A stretch of DNA of 64,000 nt from Woeseiaceae bacterium (lineage in GTDB: Bacteria > Pseudomonadota > Gammaproteobacteria > Steroidobacterales > Woeseiaceae): assembly GCA_030065915.1 (NCBI GenBank), contig JASJCQ010000002.1, positions 167,196 through 231,195 of the forward strand, given 5' to 3'. Under the pieces are notes generated by a model, which saw only the letters and a program-made list of their open reading frames with translations, was not told the origin of the DNA and made no database searches. Positions 20,161-27,968 of this stretch are shown here, in pieces; the first letter of the stretch is position 1; every line of letters begins with the position of its first letter. Both the position numbers and the translations under genes were made by a program.

Positions 20161-21511
20161 TTGTCTTTTCCTTGACCACGGGGCGATCTGTCAGGGTGCG
20201 GTCACTGCCAGGGGCTTCCGACAGCGCACTGTCGCGACGCCTGTATTCGCGGCCTAACCAGATCGCCAGGCCTACCCAGATGGCGGCGAATGGCAGCAAT
20301 ACAAGAGAGATGACGGGGATCCCGAGCGGCAAGAGGAGGCGTATCGTCCATGTGCCGATCAAATCGCCGCCGCGGTAGATCGCCGTGTCGATGAAGTTCT
20401 TCGACTTGTACTTCTGCTCGGGCGGTACGACCGAGTACAGCATGTCATTAGTCGGCTTTGACAGCCCGAACCCGACCGAACGCCGCACAACCTGCAGGAT
20501 TGCGATCACGACAAATGCCGGATTGAAGGCCAGCAGCGCGAAGCCGATGATCGAAATAAAGGGCATGATAGCCAGAGTCAGACCAACGCCAAGACGCGAG
20601 ACCGACTGCTTGACGACGATCATCTGCATGAACAGCGCGAGGAAGTTGGTTGCCGCGTCGATCCTCGCAAACACTTGGGTCCGTTCGTCCGGATTGCTGA
20701 ACGCCTCGCCAACGAGATCGATCATGAACATGTAAAGCGCCGTACCCAGCAGGCTGGCAATGATCGACGTGCCGCAAATGACCAGGAGGAAACGTGTCTT
20801 GTACAACGCGGTGGCTCCTGCCCACAGGCTGCCGCCCAGCGGCTTGTCGGACGCGGCCGTTGTCTCTATGTCGTCCACATGTTCTGCTTCGACCCAGCGT
20901 CTAAGTTGTGTGATACAGACGACGCCGAACAGCAAGATGGCGGCCGAGATGGGCAGCAGGTTCTGGAACCCGATGAGGACGACCAGTTCGCTGGTCGCTA
21001 GCGGGCCAAGCAGCGCTCCGGCGCTGCCACCGGCGGAAATGATGCCGAAGACCCGGCGGCTCTGGGACTTCGTGTAGATGTCGGCCATGAAACTCCAGAA
21101 GACCGACACGACAAACAGGTTAAACACGCTGAGCCAGATGAAGAACGCAACACCCAGCCAGACAAAGTCGCCTGATTGCTCGATCGCGCTGCTGAACCCG
21201 AGCCAGAACAGCAGAATATTGAAGGCGAAAAAGTAATAGACCCAGGGCAGGAAACGGCGACGTGGATACCGCGAGGCAATCCAGCCGAAAACCGGTGCAA
21301 CCAGCAACATCGCCACGAACGTGCCCGAAAACAGCCACGGGATATTGACCGCGCCAACGGCGGCGGCCATGGTCTCGCGCACTGATCGCAGCATGTAGTA
21401 CGACGACAGAACGCAAAAGAAGTAGATAAACGACCACGCAACGGCGGTGAATTCCTCCTTCTTGATACCGAATACGTTTTCGAGCGCCAGTGCTGGCTGG
21501 GTGTCGTTCAT
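20153..21511 (-). CDS. MFS transporter resembling NTP/NDP exchange transporters
   Basis: 452-residue protein with about 12 hydrophobic segments. It begins NVFGIKKEEFTAVAWSFIYF, followed by a helix with SYYMLRSVRETMAAAVG, a pattern seen in the Npt1/Npt2 (TlcC-like) ATP/ADP carrier family and its free-living relatives; VFWSFMADIYTKSQSRRVFG, IISAGGSAGALLGPL and the late VRRSVGFGLSKPTNDMLYSV are also typical. Free-living homologues are uncharacterised, so substrate is unknown. The last codons overlap the RDD-protein start, suggesting a functional pair. Confidence 0.75.
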   Translation of the reverse strand: MNDTQPALALENVFGIKKEEFTAVAWSFIYFFCVLSSYYMLRSVRETMAAAVGAVNIPWLFSGTFVAMLLVAPVFGWIASRYPRRRFLPWVYYFFAFNILLFWLGFSSAIEQSGDFVWLGVAFFIWLSVFNLFVVSVFWSFMADIYTKSQSRRVFGIISAGGSAGALLGPLATSELVVLIGFQNLLPISAAILLFGVVCITQLRRWVEAEHVDDIETTAASDKPLGGSLWAGATALYKTRFLLVICGTSIIASLLGTALYMFMIDLVGEAFSNPDERTQVFARIDAATNFLALFMQMIVVKQSVSRLGVGLTLAIMPFISIIGFALLAFNPAFVVIAILQVVRRSVGFGLSKPTNDMLYSVVPPEQKYKSKNFIDTAIYRGGDLIGTWTIRLLLPLGIPVISLVLLPFAAIWVGLAIWLGREYRRRDSALSEAPGSDRTLTDRPVVKEKTNG

Positions 21512-21605
21512 GGGCGGTTCGTCGTCCTTGTCACTCGGCCGCTACGTCCCGTGCACGCAGACACACAACGGCGTATGGTTTCCGGATGGCATCAATGATT
21601 GGGAG

Positions 21606-21995
21606 ATGATCGTGGAGTACGTCGCTATCGTAACGGCCTTACTGTTCCTGCAGGTCATGTTTTTCGCATTTCAGGTTGGAAAGATGCGGGGCAAACACGG
21701 GGTCAAGGCCCCGAGCGTGGACGGCCCCGAAGAATTTCTTCGTGCGCACAGAGTGCACCAGAACACGTTGGAACAATTGACCACCGTTGTCGTTTCAATG
21801 TGGATGTTCGCATACCTGCTGTCCCCGACGATAGCTGCCGCACTCGGACTGGTGTTTTTCATCGCCCGGTTTGCCTATAGAGCGGAGTATCTTGCAGATC
21901 CATCCAGTCGCGCGCCGGGGTTTGTAGCCGGCTATCTGAGTATGGCGGTACTGGTGCTCGGTTCGCTCGGTGGAGGCATCTGGGCATTAGTCTGA
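21606..21995 (+). CDS. MAPEG-family membrane protein
   Basis: About 129 residues with four hydrophobic segments, the size and layout of the MAPEG (eicosanoid/glutathione metabolism) superfamily. The loop GPEEFLRAHRVHQNTLEQLT corresponds to the conserved E-R-x-x-R-x-x-x-N-x-x-E motif, and FIARFAYRAEYLADPSSRAPGF is close behind. Bacterial members may be glutathione-dependent detoxifying enzymes; activity is not shown. Start: ATG at 21606 is used, but GGGAG at 21600-21604 is better spaced for the GTG at 21612 (giving MEYVAIV), so the true start may be two codons later. Confidence 0.82.
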   Translation: MIVEYVAIVTALLFLQVMFFAFQVGKMRGKHGVKAPSVDGPEEFLRAHRVHQNTLEQLTTVVVSMWMFAYLLSPTIAAALGLVFFIARFAYRAEYLADPSSRAPGFVAGYLSMAVLVLGSLGGGIWALV

Positions 21996-22128
21996 ACTCG
22001 TGATCGAATCGCCGGTCGCTTTATAGGGTTGCGATCACGGCGGTAATCGCCAATAGTCGCTGACTCGGTGTCGTCTTGACGGCACCTCGCGTTTCAACAA
22101 TACCGACGAGACTCGACGACGCCGACGC

Positions 22129-22836
22129 ATGCCAGCATCGAACACGCGAACAACCCTGCTACTGATCAGCCTGACGTTCTGTGTCGGCCTGTGTGGATGT
22201 GCCGCACCCCGGATGCCACCCCCTCCGGAACCGGAGTTGCCGCCTGGCGAGCTGATGCGGGCGAATCTCGCGGGTTCGTGGGAACGAGACTACGCGCGAG
22301 ACGACGACGTCAATACGACGCTGCAGCGTGCCTACAACCTCCTTGCGAAGACGGTGTCCGACCAGCGTCTGGGTAACCCGAGCCGCACCGGCATGTCACC
22401 GAGGCAGGCGTCTGCATTGGTCGCGCTGGCGCGATTGGCGGAGCTGATTACCCGTCCCGACGTTCTGACGATCTCCCAGACGGATTACGAGATCAGCGTC
22501 AGTCGCAAAGACGACTTTTCAATGCTCTGCCAGTTCTTTGATAGCGGTCCAAAAAGTACGAACAGTCCGTACGGCCGTGAGACCTGCGCCTGGCAGGGCA
22601 GGGACCTCGTCTCCGTATTGCGCTTGCCGGAGGGTCTTAAGGTCGTGCACCAGTTCACGCTGTCAGACGACGAGGAGCGAATGCGCGTCGTGACCACGGT
22701 GTCATCGCCGATATCGCCGGTGCCGTTCACACTGCGACGTTTCTATCGCAAGTTCGATCGCCTGCCGCCCGAATACAATTGCATAGAGACGCTCAGCATG
22801 AAGCGGGTCTGCAGCACCGGGGATCTCGAGCTTTGA
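22129..22836 (+). CDS. Predicted lipoprotein of unknown function
   Basis: 235-residue protein. Residues 8-25 form a signal peptide ending in GLCGC, so the mature protein is probably lipidated at a cysteine near residue 24. It is followed by a short proline-rich linker (RMPPPPEPELPPGE) and then GSWERDYARDDDVN. The middle is helical, and the C-terminal half (about 110-235) is strand-rich with four cysteines that could form disulfides. I do not recognise the family. The stop overlaps the start of the next exported protein (TTGA), so the two are likely made together. Confidence 0.75.
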   Translation: MPASNTRTTLLLISLTFCVGLCGCAAPRMPPPPEPELPPGELMRANLAGSWERDYARDDDVNTTLQRAYNLLAKTVSDQRLGNPSRTGMSPRQASALVALARLAELITRPDVLTISQTDYEISVSRKDDFSMLCQFFDSGPKSTNSPYGRETCAWQGRDLVSVLRLPEGLKVVHQFTLSDDEERMRVVTTVSSPISPVPFTLRRFYRKFDRLPPEYNCIETLSMKRVCSTGDLEL

Positions 22837-23891
22837 GTTCCTGGCTCCGGCTCTGTGCCGTCCTGCTGGTTGTCTGCCTGCCGTCTGCCGGAGTGGCGTC
22901 ACAGGATCTGTCGCCCCGGATCAGCGTGTCGATCGCTGTGTTCGACCCGGCGATACCGGAAGACCCTTCTGTTTATCGTGACCTGGAGATCTTTCCGCGC
23001 ATTCGCGAGGTGGAGGCTATGCTGTGGCCGTTTCAGCTGCGGCAGAGCCTGATCGACACCAACGCGTTCAGGATGGTCCGCGTCGTTCCGGAGCCGGATA
23101 ACAATGCAGAGCTGTCCGTCGTTGCGAGCATTCTGCAGTCAGACGGGTTCACGCTGCGTCTGCACGTCGTTGCGACCGATGCGATGGGAGGTACGTGGAG
23201 AGATCACGTCTACGAAGCGACCATCGACAAGGAAACCCGGGTTGGTGCTGACTTCCAGGCTGTGTTCGACAGGATCGCTGAGGACCTCTCGTCCGGCGCA
23301 ATCCGGCTCGAGGTAGCCGATGTTGACAAGCTGGCCGAGGTATCGGTACTCCGCTATGCACAGGACGTCGCACCGCGCGCCTTCGGCGATTTCCTGTCAA
23401 AGAATGACGACGGCACAATTTCTATCCTTCGCCTGCCCGCAAGAGACGACCCCATGGTCGAGCGCGCGCGCATGGTCAGGGAGACCGAATTCGTCATCAA
23501 CGATGTTGTCGATGAAGGCTTTGTCGAACTGTACGCTGAGATCAGCAAAGTACACGACCTGTGGCGCGAGTACCGTCGTCAGAACCAGATCTACCAGGCA
23601 GAGAATGCGCGGCGCGCGGGGGACAAGGATGATGGCTACGACCGCGCCAGCTTTGAGCACCTGAAACGCCTCTACGATGTCTACAAGTGGGACAGAACGA
23701 CGGTGCAGGAGCAGGATCGCCTCGCGGTCGCCTTTACGAACGAAGTAGGACCGAGGGTCGAAGCGCTCGAGGCTCGTATCGCCGAGCTGGAGGTGTGGAT
23801 AGATAGCAAGTACGCCGAATGGAATCGGCTGCTCGAGGCGTTGTTCGAGGTGGAGATGCGCCCTGAACCTGACGGCCAGGGCGCGCTGTGA
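22833..23891 (+). CDS. Exported protein of unknown function, coupled to the preceding lipoprotein
   Basis: 352 residues from a TTG that overlaps the upstream stop by four bases, with GGGG nine bases before it; starting there gives a clean signal peptide (LRLCAVLLVVCLPSAGVAS). An ATG at 22779 in the same frame would add 18 non-signal residues and is less likely. The first domain (about 25-165) begins PRISVSIAVFDPAIPED and looks like an alpha/beta periplasmic fold. The C-terminal part is helical and charged (REYRRQNQIYQAENARRAGD; VEALEARIAELEVWIDSKYA), suggesting a coiled coil. No family recognised. Confidence 0.75.
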   Translation: MSSWLRLCAVLLVVCLPSAGVASQDLSPRISVSIAVFDPAIPEDPSVYRDLEIFPRIREVEAMLWPFQLRQSLIDTNAFRMVRVVPEPDNNAELSVVASILQSDGFTLRLHVVATDAMGGTWRDHVYEATIDKETRVGADFQAVFDRIAEDLSSGAIRLEVADVDKLAEVSVLRYAQDVAPRAFGDFLSKNDDGTISILRLPARDDPMVERARMVRETEFVINDVVDEGFVELYAEISKVHDLWREYRRQNQIYQAENARRAGDKDDGYDRASFEHLKRLYDVYKWDRTTVQEQDRLAVAFTNEVGPRVEALEARIAELEVWIDSKYAEWNRLLEALFEVEMRPEPDGQGAL

Positions 23892-24320
23892 TCACTGGAT
23901 CGCGACGAGCTCGATCGCAAAGCTGAGTGTCTGTCCTGCCAGCGGATGATTCGCGTCAACGGTGATGGTCGTCTCGCCGACCGCGGTGACCGTCAGCTGC
24001 ATGACCTGTCCGTCAGGCGTCTGACTCTGCAATCCCATTCCCACTTCCGGGGTCATGTCCTCAGGCAGTGCTGACTTCGGGACCTCCTGGATCAGCTGTT
24101 CGTGGCGCGGGCCATAGGCCTCCTCCGGCTCGATCCTGACGCTCTTGCTGTCGCCGACCGCCATGCCCGTAACCGCATTGTCGAATCCCGGAATCACCTG
24201 GCCGCTGCCGAGAACGAACTCGAGCGGATCGCGTCCAGACGATGAATCGAACTGGCTGCCGTCATCGAGGGTGCCGGTGTAGTGAATCTTGACGGTGTCG
24301 CCTGACTTGGCCTGGCTCAT
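23892..24320 (-). CDS. FKBP-type peptidyl-prolyl isomerase (SlyD/FkpB-like)
   Basis: 142-residue cytosolic FKBP with an inserted-flap domain. It reads GDTVKIHYTGTLDDGSQFDS, VLGSGQVIPGFDNAVTGMAV and EPEEAYGPRHEQLIQEVP, then ends NHPLAGQTLSFAIELVAI, the standard SlyD/FkpB end. The histidine/cysteine-rich metal-binding tail of SlyD is absent, so it is closer to FkpB or a generic FKBP. The frame extends upstream to 24389, but the ATG at 24320 yields the family N-terminus. It abuts the upstream convergent gene with no spacer. Confidence 0.92.
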   Translation of the reverse strand: MSQAKSGDTVKIHYTGTLDDGSQFDSSSGRDPLEFVLGSGQVIPGFDNAVTGMAVGDSKSVRIEPEEAYGPRHEQLIQEVPKSALPEDMTPEVGMGLQSQTPDGQVMQLTVTAVGETTITVDANHPLAGQTLSFAIELVAIQ

Positions 24321-24510
24321 GTGTGTGTCCTTTTGTATGGGTGCCGGATAGGGCAGTTGATTAGGGCAGGTCCCCAACGAGGGCCGCAACCTGGAAGCGA
24401 TCAGAACGAATGGAGGGAAAGATGAGTGCGGCTTACTGCGCTATCGATCACCACAAAGTGCATTGTGATTACGCTACGTGAGTTTCAGTATAGGTTGCAG
24501 CCATACTCAG

Positions 24511-25020
24511 TCAAGAAACGCTGGACTCCTGGTCTTCGACTCTTTTGCGGTTCGGCCGAACAAAGCGCGGTCGCCAGATCGCCAGCACGACGTTCATACC
24601 GGCCAACGTCAACAACACCCACCATGCGCCCCACCGGTCATTGATCCGGGCGACAAGTTCAGTCTGGGAGATCTCGCCGGCGAGGGCCATCTGCGTTGCC
24701 ACGGCCGCCCGCGCGGCCGGTGCATCGAAGGACGCCAGCGTGGCTTCGAAGAACAGAATCCCCGTGACCGCCTTCAGCCAGACCCAGCCGGCGTTCTGGA
24801 ACGGAAAGTGAATCGCCATCGCCACGATGCCGCTCAGCAGCACCAGCGCCATCGACGGCAGTATCAGCCAGCTGGAGAGCAGGTCGAGACCGGCCCGCAG
24901 GCTTGCGTACTCGGGGGAACCGATGTCGGGCGCCGCGTTCAGCAGAATCATAAAGGACACCATGCCCCCGACCAGCCCGAACGAACCCGTCGTGTGCAGG
25001 AATTTCATCAATCGTCGCAT
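24511..25020 (-). CDS. DUF2269-like integral membrane protein
   Basis: 169 residues with four hydrophobic segments (about 10-30, 48-72, 82-100, 132-152). The first helix contains KFLHTTGSFGLVGGMVSFMI, with the H-x-x-x-x-x-x-x-G spacing of DUF2269 and related four-helix membrane proteins, and helix two is followed by FPFQNAGWVWLKAVTGI. Function is unknown. The 190 bp between it and the FKBP gene holds nothing I recognise. Family assignment is tentative. Confidence 0.65.
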   Translation of the reverse strand: MRRLMKFLHTTGSFGLVGGMVSFMILLNAAPDIGSPEYASLRAGLDLLSSWLILPSMALVLLSGIVAMAIHFPFQNAGWVWLKAVTGILFFEATLASFDAPAARAAVATQMALAGEISQTELVARINDRWGAWWVLLTLAGMNVVLAIWRPRFVRPNRKRVEDQESSVS

Positions 25021-25070
25021 GCTGGCAGTTTAATCGGGACAGGCGAAGTTTGTCTGGCAAGGCAAGGGAT

Positions 25071-25496
25071 TCAGTCTGATTGCCTGACCCATTGCATAGC
25101 TTCGTCGAGGCTTCTGAATACGCGTGACTGCGCGGAGTCGTCGCCTTCGCGGTATGTCGAGAAGGCACGTAGTGACCCGTAGCCGACGGTATCTTTAACG
25201 ACGAGCGCGATTCGGCTTATTTCGCCCATCTTGTCGCGGCCGTAGTAAGCGAGGTCACGCAGCTCATCTACCGTGAAGGGGAATTCGATCTTGCTCAGGT
25301 CCCAGACGCGTCGACGATAGTCACCCTCGTTCGCCAGGTAACGAATGACTCGCTTGGTTTCTTCGACGCTCGCGGGATTCACGAACGTCGCGAGTGCTAC
25401 GCTATCCAGGATCTGTATGTCGATTGAGTCAGGCAGCCGTGGCTCTCCGTCGGAGGATGCTTTGCCGGAAAAAATGTTTCGGAAATGGAACGTCAC
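25071..25496 (-). CDS. STAS/SpoIIAA-like small protein of unknown function
   Basis: 141-residue soluble protein. After a 20-residue polar leader it has alternating strands and helices: IDIQILDSVALATFVNPASV, then RRRVWDLSKIEFPFTVDELR, IALVVKDTVGYGSLRAFS and a last helix SLDEAMQWVRQSD. The DLS/T turn after a beta strand and the closing S-x-x-E-A-x-x-W-L/V-R helix are what one sees in SpoIIAA-like (DUF3478-type) domains. Function is not known. No operon partner is evident; the nearest gene on this strand starts about 50 bases downstream. Confidence 0.6.
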   Translation of the reverse strand: MTFHFRNIFSGKASSDGEPRLPDSIDIQILDSVALATFVNPASVEETKRVIRYLANEGDYRRRVWDLSKIEFPFTVDELRDLAYYGRDKMGEISRIALVVKDTVGYGSLRAFSTYREGDDSAQSRVFRSLDEAMQWVRQSD

Positions 25497-25663
25497 TAGT
25501 GAGCCTTGCAGCCAATAAACACCCTGACTGCGGTAGGTAGATTTGCGTCAGGTCAATATACCTTTTATTCGAGGTCGACAACGTTTCGGTCTGTAACTAG
25601 CGGTATCAAATGTTGACCGGATAGTATCGACATTCGAACAATCCCCAAGGTGCTTCCGGGCAA

Positions 25664-26038
25664 ATGGAACCAGGTGAACGTCACCCGTACGACACGCCCT
25701 TATCCGCAGGTCTTCGATTCTCGGTGGAGCTGATTGCATGGATTGCCGGACCCTGGGCGGCGGCGCTTGCGTCCGTATGGCTGATTATTCCGGTTGCGGT
25801 AACCCTGGTCGGACTGCCTGCCGTGTTTTCGACGCCGGGTGACAAACGCAATGTGATTGTCGCGACGCCTGGGCCGGTGCGGGTTGTTATTGAGTTGTTA
25901 CTGTATTCGGTGGCCGCGTTTGCGCCGTGGTTTGTTTGGTCCGAGGGGATGGCAGCGGCTGCTTCGGGTGTGGTGGTCGTGTCGGCTGTGCTGGGGATGC
26001 CGCGACTTGCCTGGCTGTCGAAGGGTGCTCCTGCTTAG
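25664..26038 (+). CDS. YrdB/DUF2568-like small membrane protein
   Basis: 124 residues, four hydrophobic segments. GLRFSVELIAWIAGPWAAAL at about 16-35 and RVVIELLLYSVAAFAPWF at about 73-90 repeat the R-x-x-x-E-L-x pattern typical of DUF2568 (Bacillus YrdB-like) proteins; TLVGLPAVFSTPGDK sits between. Function unknown. The stop is immediately followed by the repeat cluster at 26041. Confidence 0.65.
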   Translation: MEPGERHPYDTPLSAGLRFSVELIAWIAGPWAAALASVWLIIPVAVTLVGLPAVFSTPGDKRNVIVATPGPVRVVIELLLYSVAAFAPWFVWSEGMAAAASGVVVVSAVLGMPRLAWLSKGAPA

Positions 26039-26040
26039 GG

Positions 26041-26112
26041 GATTGGCTCGAATCGGCTCAGGTCGATTGGCTCGAATCGACTTAGGTCGATTGGCTCGAA
26101 TCGGCTCAGGCA
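26041..26112. repeat. Three tandem 24-bp repeats
   Basis: Three head-to-tail copies at 26041, 26065 and 26089, each GATTGGCTCGAATCG followed by RCTYAGGYM. They differ at a few positions only. A fourth copy stands alone at 26269-26292 with one change in the first half (CTCAAATCG). They directly follow the DUF2568-like stop codon and precede the 49-bp hairpin units. They could be remnants of slipped-strand expansion or spacer parts of the REP-like array. Confidence 0.9.
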
Positions 26113-26117
26113 GATTC

Positions 26118-26215
26118 TCGGGCCTTTGGCCCGCCTGCGGCGCCCAAAACGCTTTCGCGTTTTGTCTCGGGTCTGCGACCCGCCTGCGGCGGCCAAAACG
26201 CTGGCGCGTTTTGTC
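26118..26215. repeat. Two tandem 49-bp REP-like double-hairpin units
   Basis: Units at 26118-26166 and 26167-26215. Each holds two hairpins: a first with arms CGGGCC/GGCCCG (unit 1) or CGGGTC/GACCCG (unit 2), and a second with arms AAAACGC/GCGTTTT around a four-base loop. The first-arm change is compensatory, so pairing is kept. A shared GCCTGCGGCG lies between the hairpins. A third unit is at 26298. Such elements near gene ends act as REP sequences or weak terminators. Confidence 0.88.
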
Positions 26216-26268
26216 GAACGGGGGTGGTACTTACGGTCGCAAGGGTGGCGGGGATTACGCTACCCGGG

Positions 26269-26354
26269 GATTGGCTCAAATCGACTTAGGTCGATTTTCG
26301 GGCCTTTGGCCCGCCTGCGGCGCCCAAAACGCTGGCGCGTTTTGTCGAACGGGG
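26269..26354. repeat. Fourth 24-bp repeat plus third 49-bp REP-like unit
   Basis: The 24-bp repeat at 26269-26292 is followed, as at 26089-26112, by GATT and then a 49-bp unit at 26298-26346 that combines the first hairpin of unit 1 with the second hairpin of unit 2. GAACGGGG follows, as after unit 2 (26216-26223). The composite block (24-bp repeat + 49-bp unit) is therefore itself duplicated over about 150 bp. The sequence between, 26224-26268, shows no gene. Confidence 0.85.
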
Positions 26355-26376
26355 TTTGAATCCTCCGCAGGGAGGG

Positions 26377-26418
26377 CAAATACAAAAAGACCCGCCGAGG
26401 CGGGTCTTTTTGTATTTG
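26377..26418 (-). terminator. Rho-independent terminator of tRNA-Glu (works on both strands)
   Basis: A perfect inverted repeat with 19-base arms and a CGAG loop; the GC core GACCCGC/GCGGGTC is flanked by A and T runs, so it ends transcription in either direction. It begins within the encoded CCA end of the tRNA-Glu gene on the minus strand. It also closes the repeat region from the other side. Confidence 0.9.
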
Positions 26419-26492
26419 GCACTCCCTAGGGGATTCGAACCCCTGTTACCGCCGTGAGAGGGCGGCGTCCTGAACCACTAGACGAAGGGAGC
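26417..26492 (-). tRNA. tRNA-Glu (anticodon CTC)
   Basis: Read on the minus strand, the acceptor arm GCTCCCT pairs with AGGGAGT (one G-T pair at the end), the D-arm follows as GTCTAGTGGTTCAGGAC, the anticodon stem CCGCC/GGCGG encloses the loop CTCTCAC with anticodon CTC, and the T-arm is CAGGGGTTCGAATCCCCT. Discriminator G and CCA are encoded. It closely matches the E. coli tRNA-Glu sequence apart from the acceptor end and the anticodon, which is CTC rather than TTC and would read GAG; a TTC isoacceptor must lie elsewhere. Confidence 0.95.
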
Positions 26493-26522
26493 GTGGTGCC
26501 GCTCTTTTTGGCGGGGAGCGAG

Positions 26523-26550
26523 AGTATACGGGCATTTTCGGTATTCTCAA
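26523..26550 (-). promoter_or_regulatory. Sigma-70 promoter for tRNA-Glu
   Basis: On the minus strand TTGAGA (26550-26545) and TATACT (26528-26523) are spaced by 16 bases and end 30 bases before the tRNA 5' end. Both boxes are close to consensus. Confidence 0.6.
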
Positions 26551-26615
26551 GTGTTTGCTGCTTTGCGGGGCGCATTCGCAATTGAGCCTGTCGCACCGGG
26601 TCGGCGCTGTTATCA

Positions 26616-27968
26616 TTGGCGCCGTATGCACAATCGAACATTCCTTTGACAAACGACGCTTCGGCCGAAAAACACGCACCGCAGATAATCTCGCGCGCTG
26701 CCCACACCGTATCTCGCAAAGACATCTCCGACAGTGCTCTAAAGGTGCTCTACCGGCTGCACAAAGCCGGTTTCCAGGCCTTTCTTGTTGGTGGTTGTGT
26801 TCGGGATGCTCTCGTAGGTTTGCACCCGAAGGACTTCGACGTCGCGACTGATGCGACGCCCGATGAAGTTCGGGCGCTGTTCAGCAACGCGCGCCTGATC
26901 GGCCGACGCTTCCGCCTGGCGCATGTCCGTTTTGGCCGCGAGATTATCGAAGTCGCTACCTTCCGCGCGGCGGCAATCTCGAAACACGACGACGTCGAAC
27001 ACGATGATCATGGACGCATCATTCGCGACAACGTCTACGGCACCATCGAGGAAGATGTCTGGCGTCGCGACTTCACGTGCAATGCGCTGTACTACAACAT
27101 TGCCGACTTCAGCATCTGGGACTACGTGGGTGGTTGCCAGGATATCGATGAACGCAAGATCGCGTTGATTGGTGAGGCGGGGCAGAGGATGCGTGAGGAT
27201 CCCGTACGCATGCTGCGTGCGGTTCGATTCGCCGCGAAGCTCGATTTTAGAATCGCCGACGATGTACGGCGGGCGATGCACGAGCACGTCGGGTTGCTGA
27301 CCAACGTACCGGCCGCGCGGCTGTTCGACGAGTTCATGAAGCTGTTCCAGTCTGGCTACGCTGAGAAGACCTACAGGTTGCTTTCCGAGTTTGGCCTGTT
27401 TGCAGAGATGTTTCCGGCAACGGCGCAGGAGCTCAAAGCCAACCCGGGTTACCAGGAGTTTATTCTCGCAGCGCTCAGGAACACCGACAGGCGGATCGCA
27501 AGCGGCAAGTCGATTACGCCGATGTTCCTGCTGGGCGTTTTCTTCTGGCAGCCGAGTCTTCGCCTGGCGGCAGAGCATCGGGAAAAAGAACACATGTCGG
27601 AGGCGCAGGCATTGAGCCTGGCCGCGTATGAACTGGTAGGCGCTCAGCAGAAGCGTATCTCTATCCCGAAGCGGTTCACGATTCCGATGCGCGAGATGCT
27701 CGCCTTGCAACCGCGGTTTGAGATTACGCGTGGCAAGCGGGCGTTGAAGCTGCTTGAACATCGACGTTTCCGGGCGGCTTACGACTTCATGATTCTGCGG
27801 TCCGAGGTGGGGCAGTCTGATTCTGAGCTTGCCGATTTCTGGACTGACGTTCAGAAGCTGTCTGCGTCGGACCGCGCCAACCGGTTGCAGGTGCTGAAAA
27901 AGCCGCCGCAGCACGGTCGCAGGCGCAGGCGCCGCAGGCGTGGCAAGAGCACGGCCGGGTCATCTTGA
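26616..27968 (+). CDS. pcnB: Poly(A) polymerase I
   Basis: 450-residue nucleotidyltransferase that adds poly(A) tails to RNA and promotes decay. The core begins HTVSRKDISDSALKVLYRLH; then FLVGGCVRDALVGLHPKDFD carries G-G-x-V-R-D and the catalytic D-F-D; GRRFRLAHVRFGREIIEVAT and RREDFTCNALYYNIADFSIW-type motifs (here RRDFTCNALYYN) follow. The tail is an arginine-rich stretch (HGRRRRRRRRGK), as in other PcnB. No ATG fits: TTG at 26616 or TTG at 26646 are the candidates. Its stop overlaps the folK ATG. Confidence 0.95.
   Translation: MAPYAQSNIPLTNDASAEKHAPQIISRAAHTVSRKDISDSALKVLYRLHKAGFQAFLVGGCVRDALVGLHPKDFDVATDATPDEVRALFSNARLIGRRFRLAHVRFGREIIEVATFRAAAISKHDDVEHDDHGRIIRDNVYGTIEEDVWRRDFTCNALYYNIADFSIWDYVGGCQDIDERKIALIGEAGQRMREDPVRMLRAVRFAAKLDFRIADDVRRAMHEHVGLLTNVPAARLFDEFMKLFQSGYAEKTYRLLSEFGLFAEMFPATAQELKANPGYQEFILAALRNTDRRIASGKSITPMFLLGVFFWQPSLRLAAEHREKEHMSEAQALSLAAYELVGAQQKRISIPKRFTIPMREMLALQPRFEITRGKRALKLLEHRRFRAAYDFMILRSEVGQSDSELADFWTDVQKLSASDRANRLQVLKKPPQHGRRRRRRRRGKSTAGSS

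Noticed and set aside
26041..26112. Possible CRISPR array
   Set aside because: The 24-bp copies abut with no spacers, there are only three, and no cas gene is present.
25857..26429. 190-codon frame running through the repeat cluster, and a second one at 26126-26359
   Set aside because: They are translations of the REP-like hairpins and 24-bp repeats (recurring LARIGSGR and LRRPKR peptides), a common false annotation.
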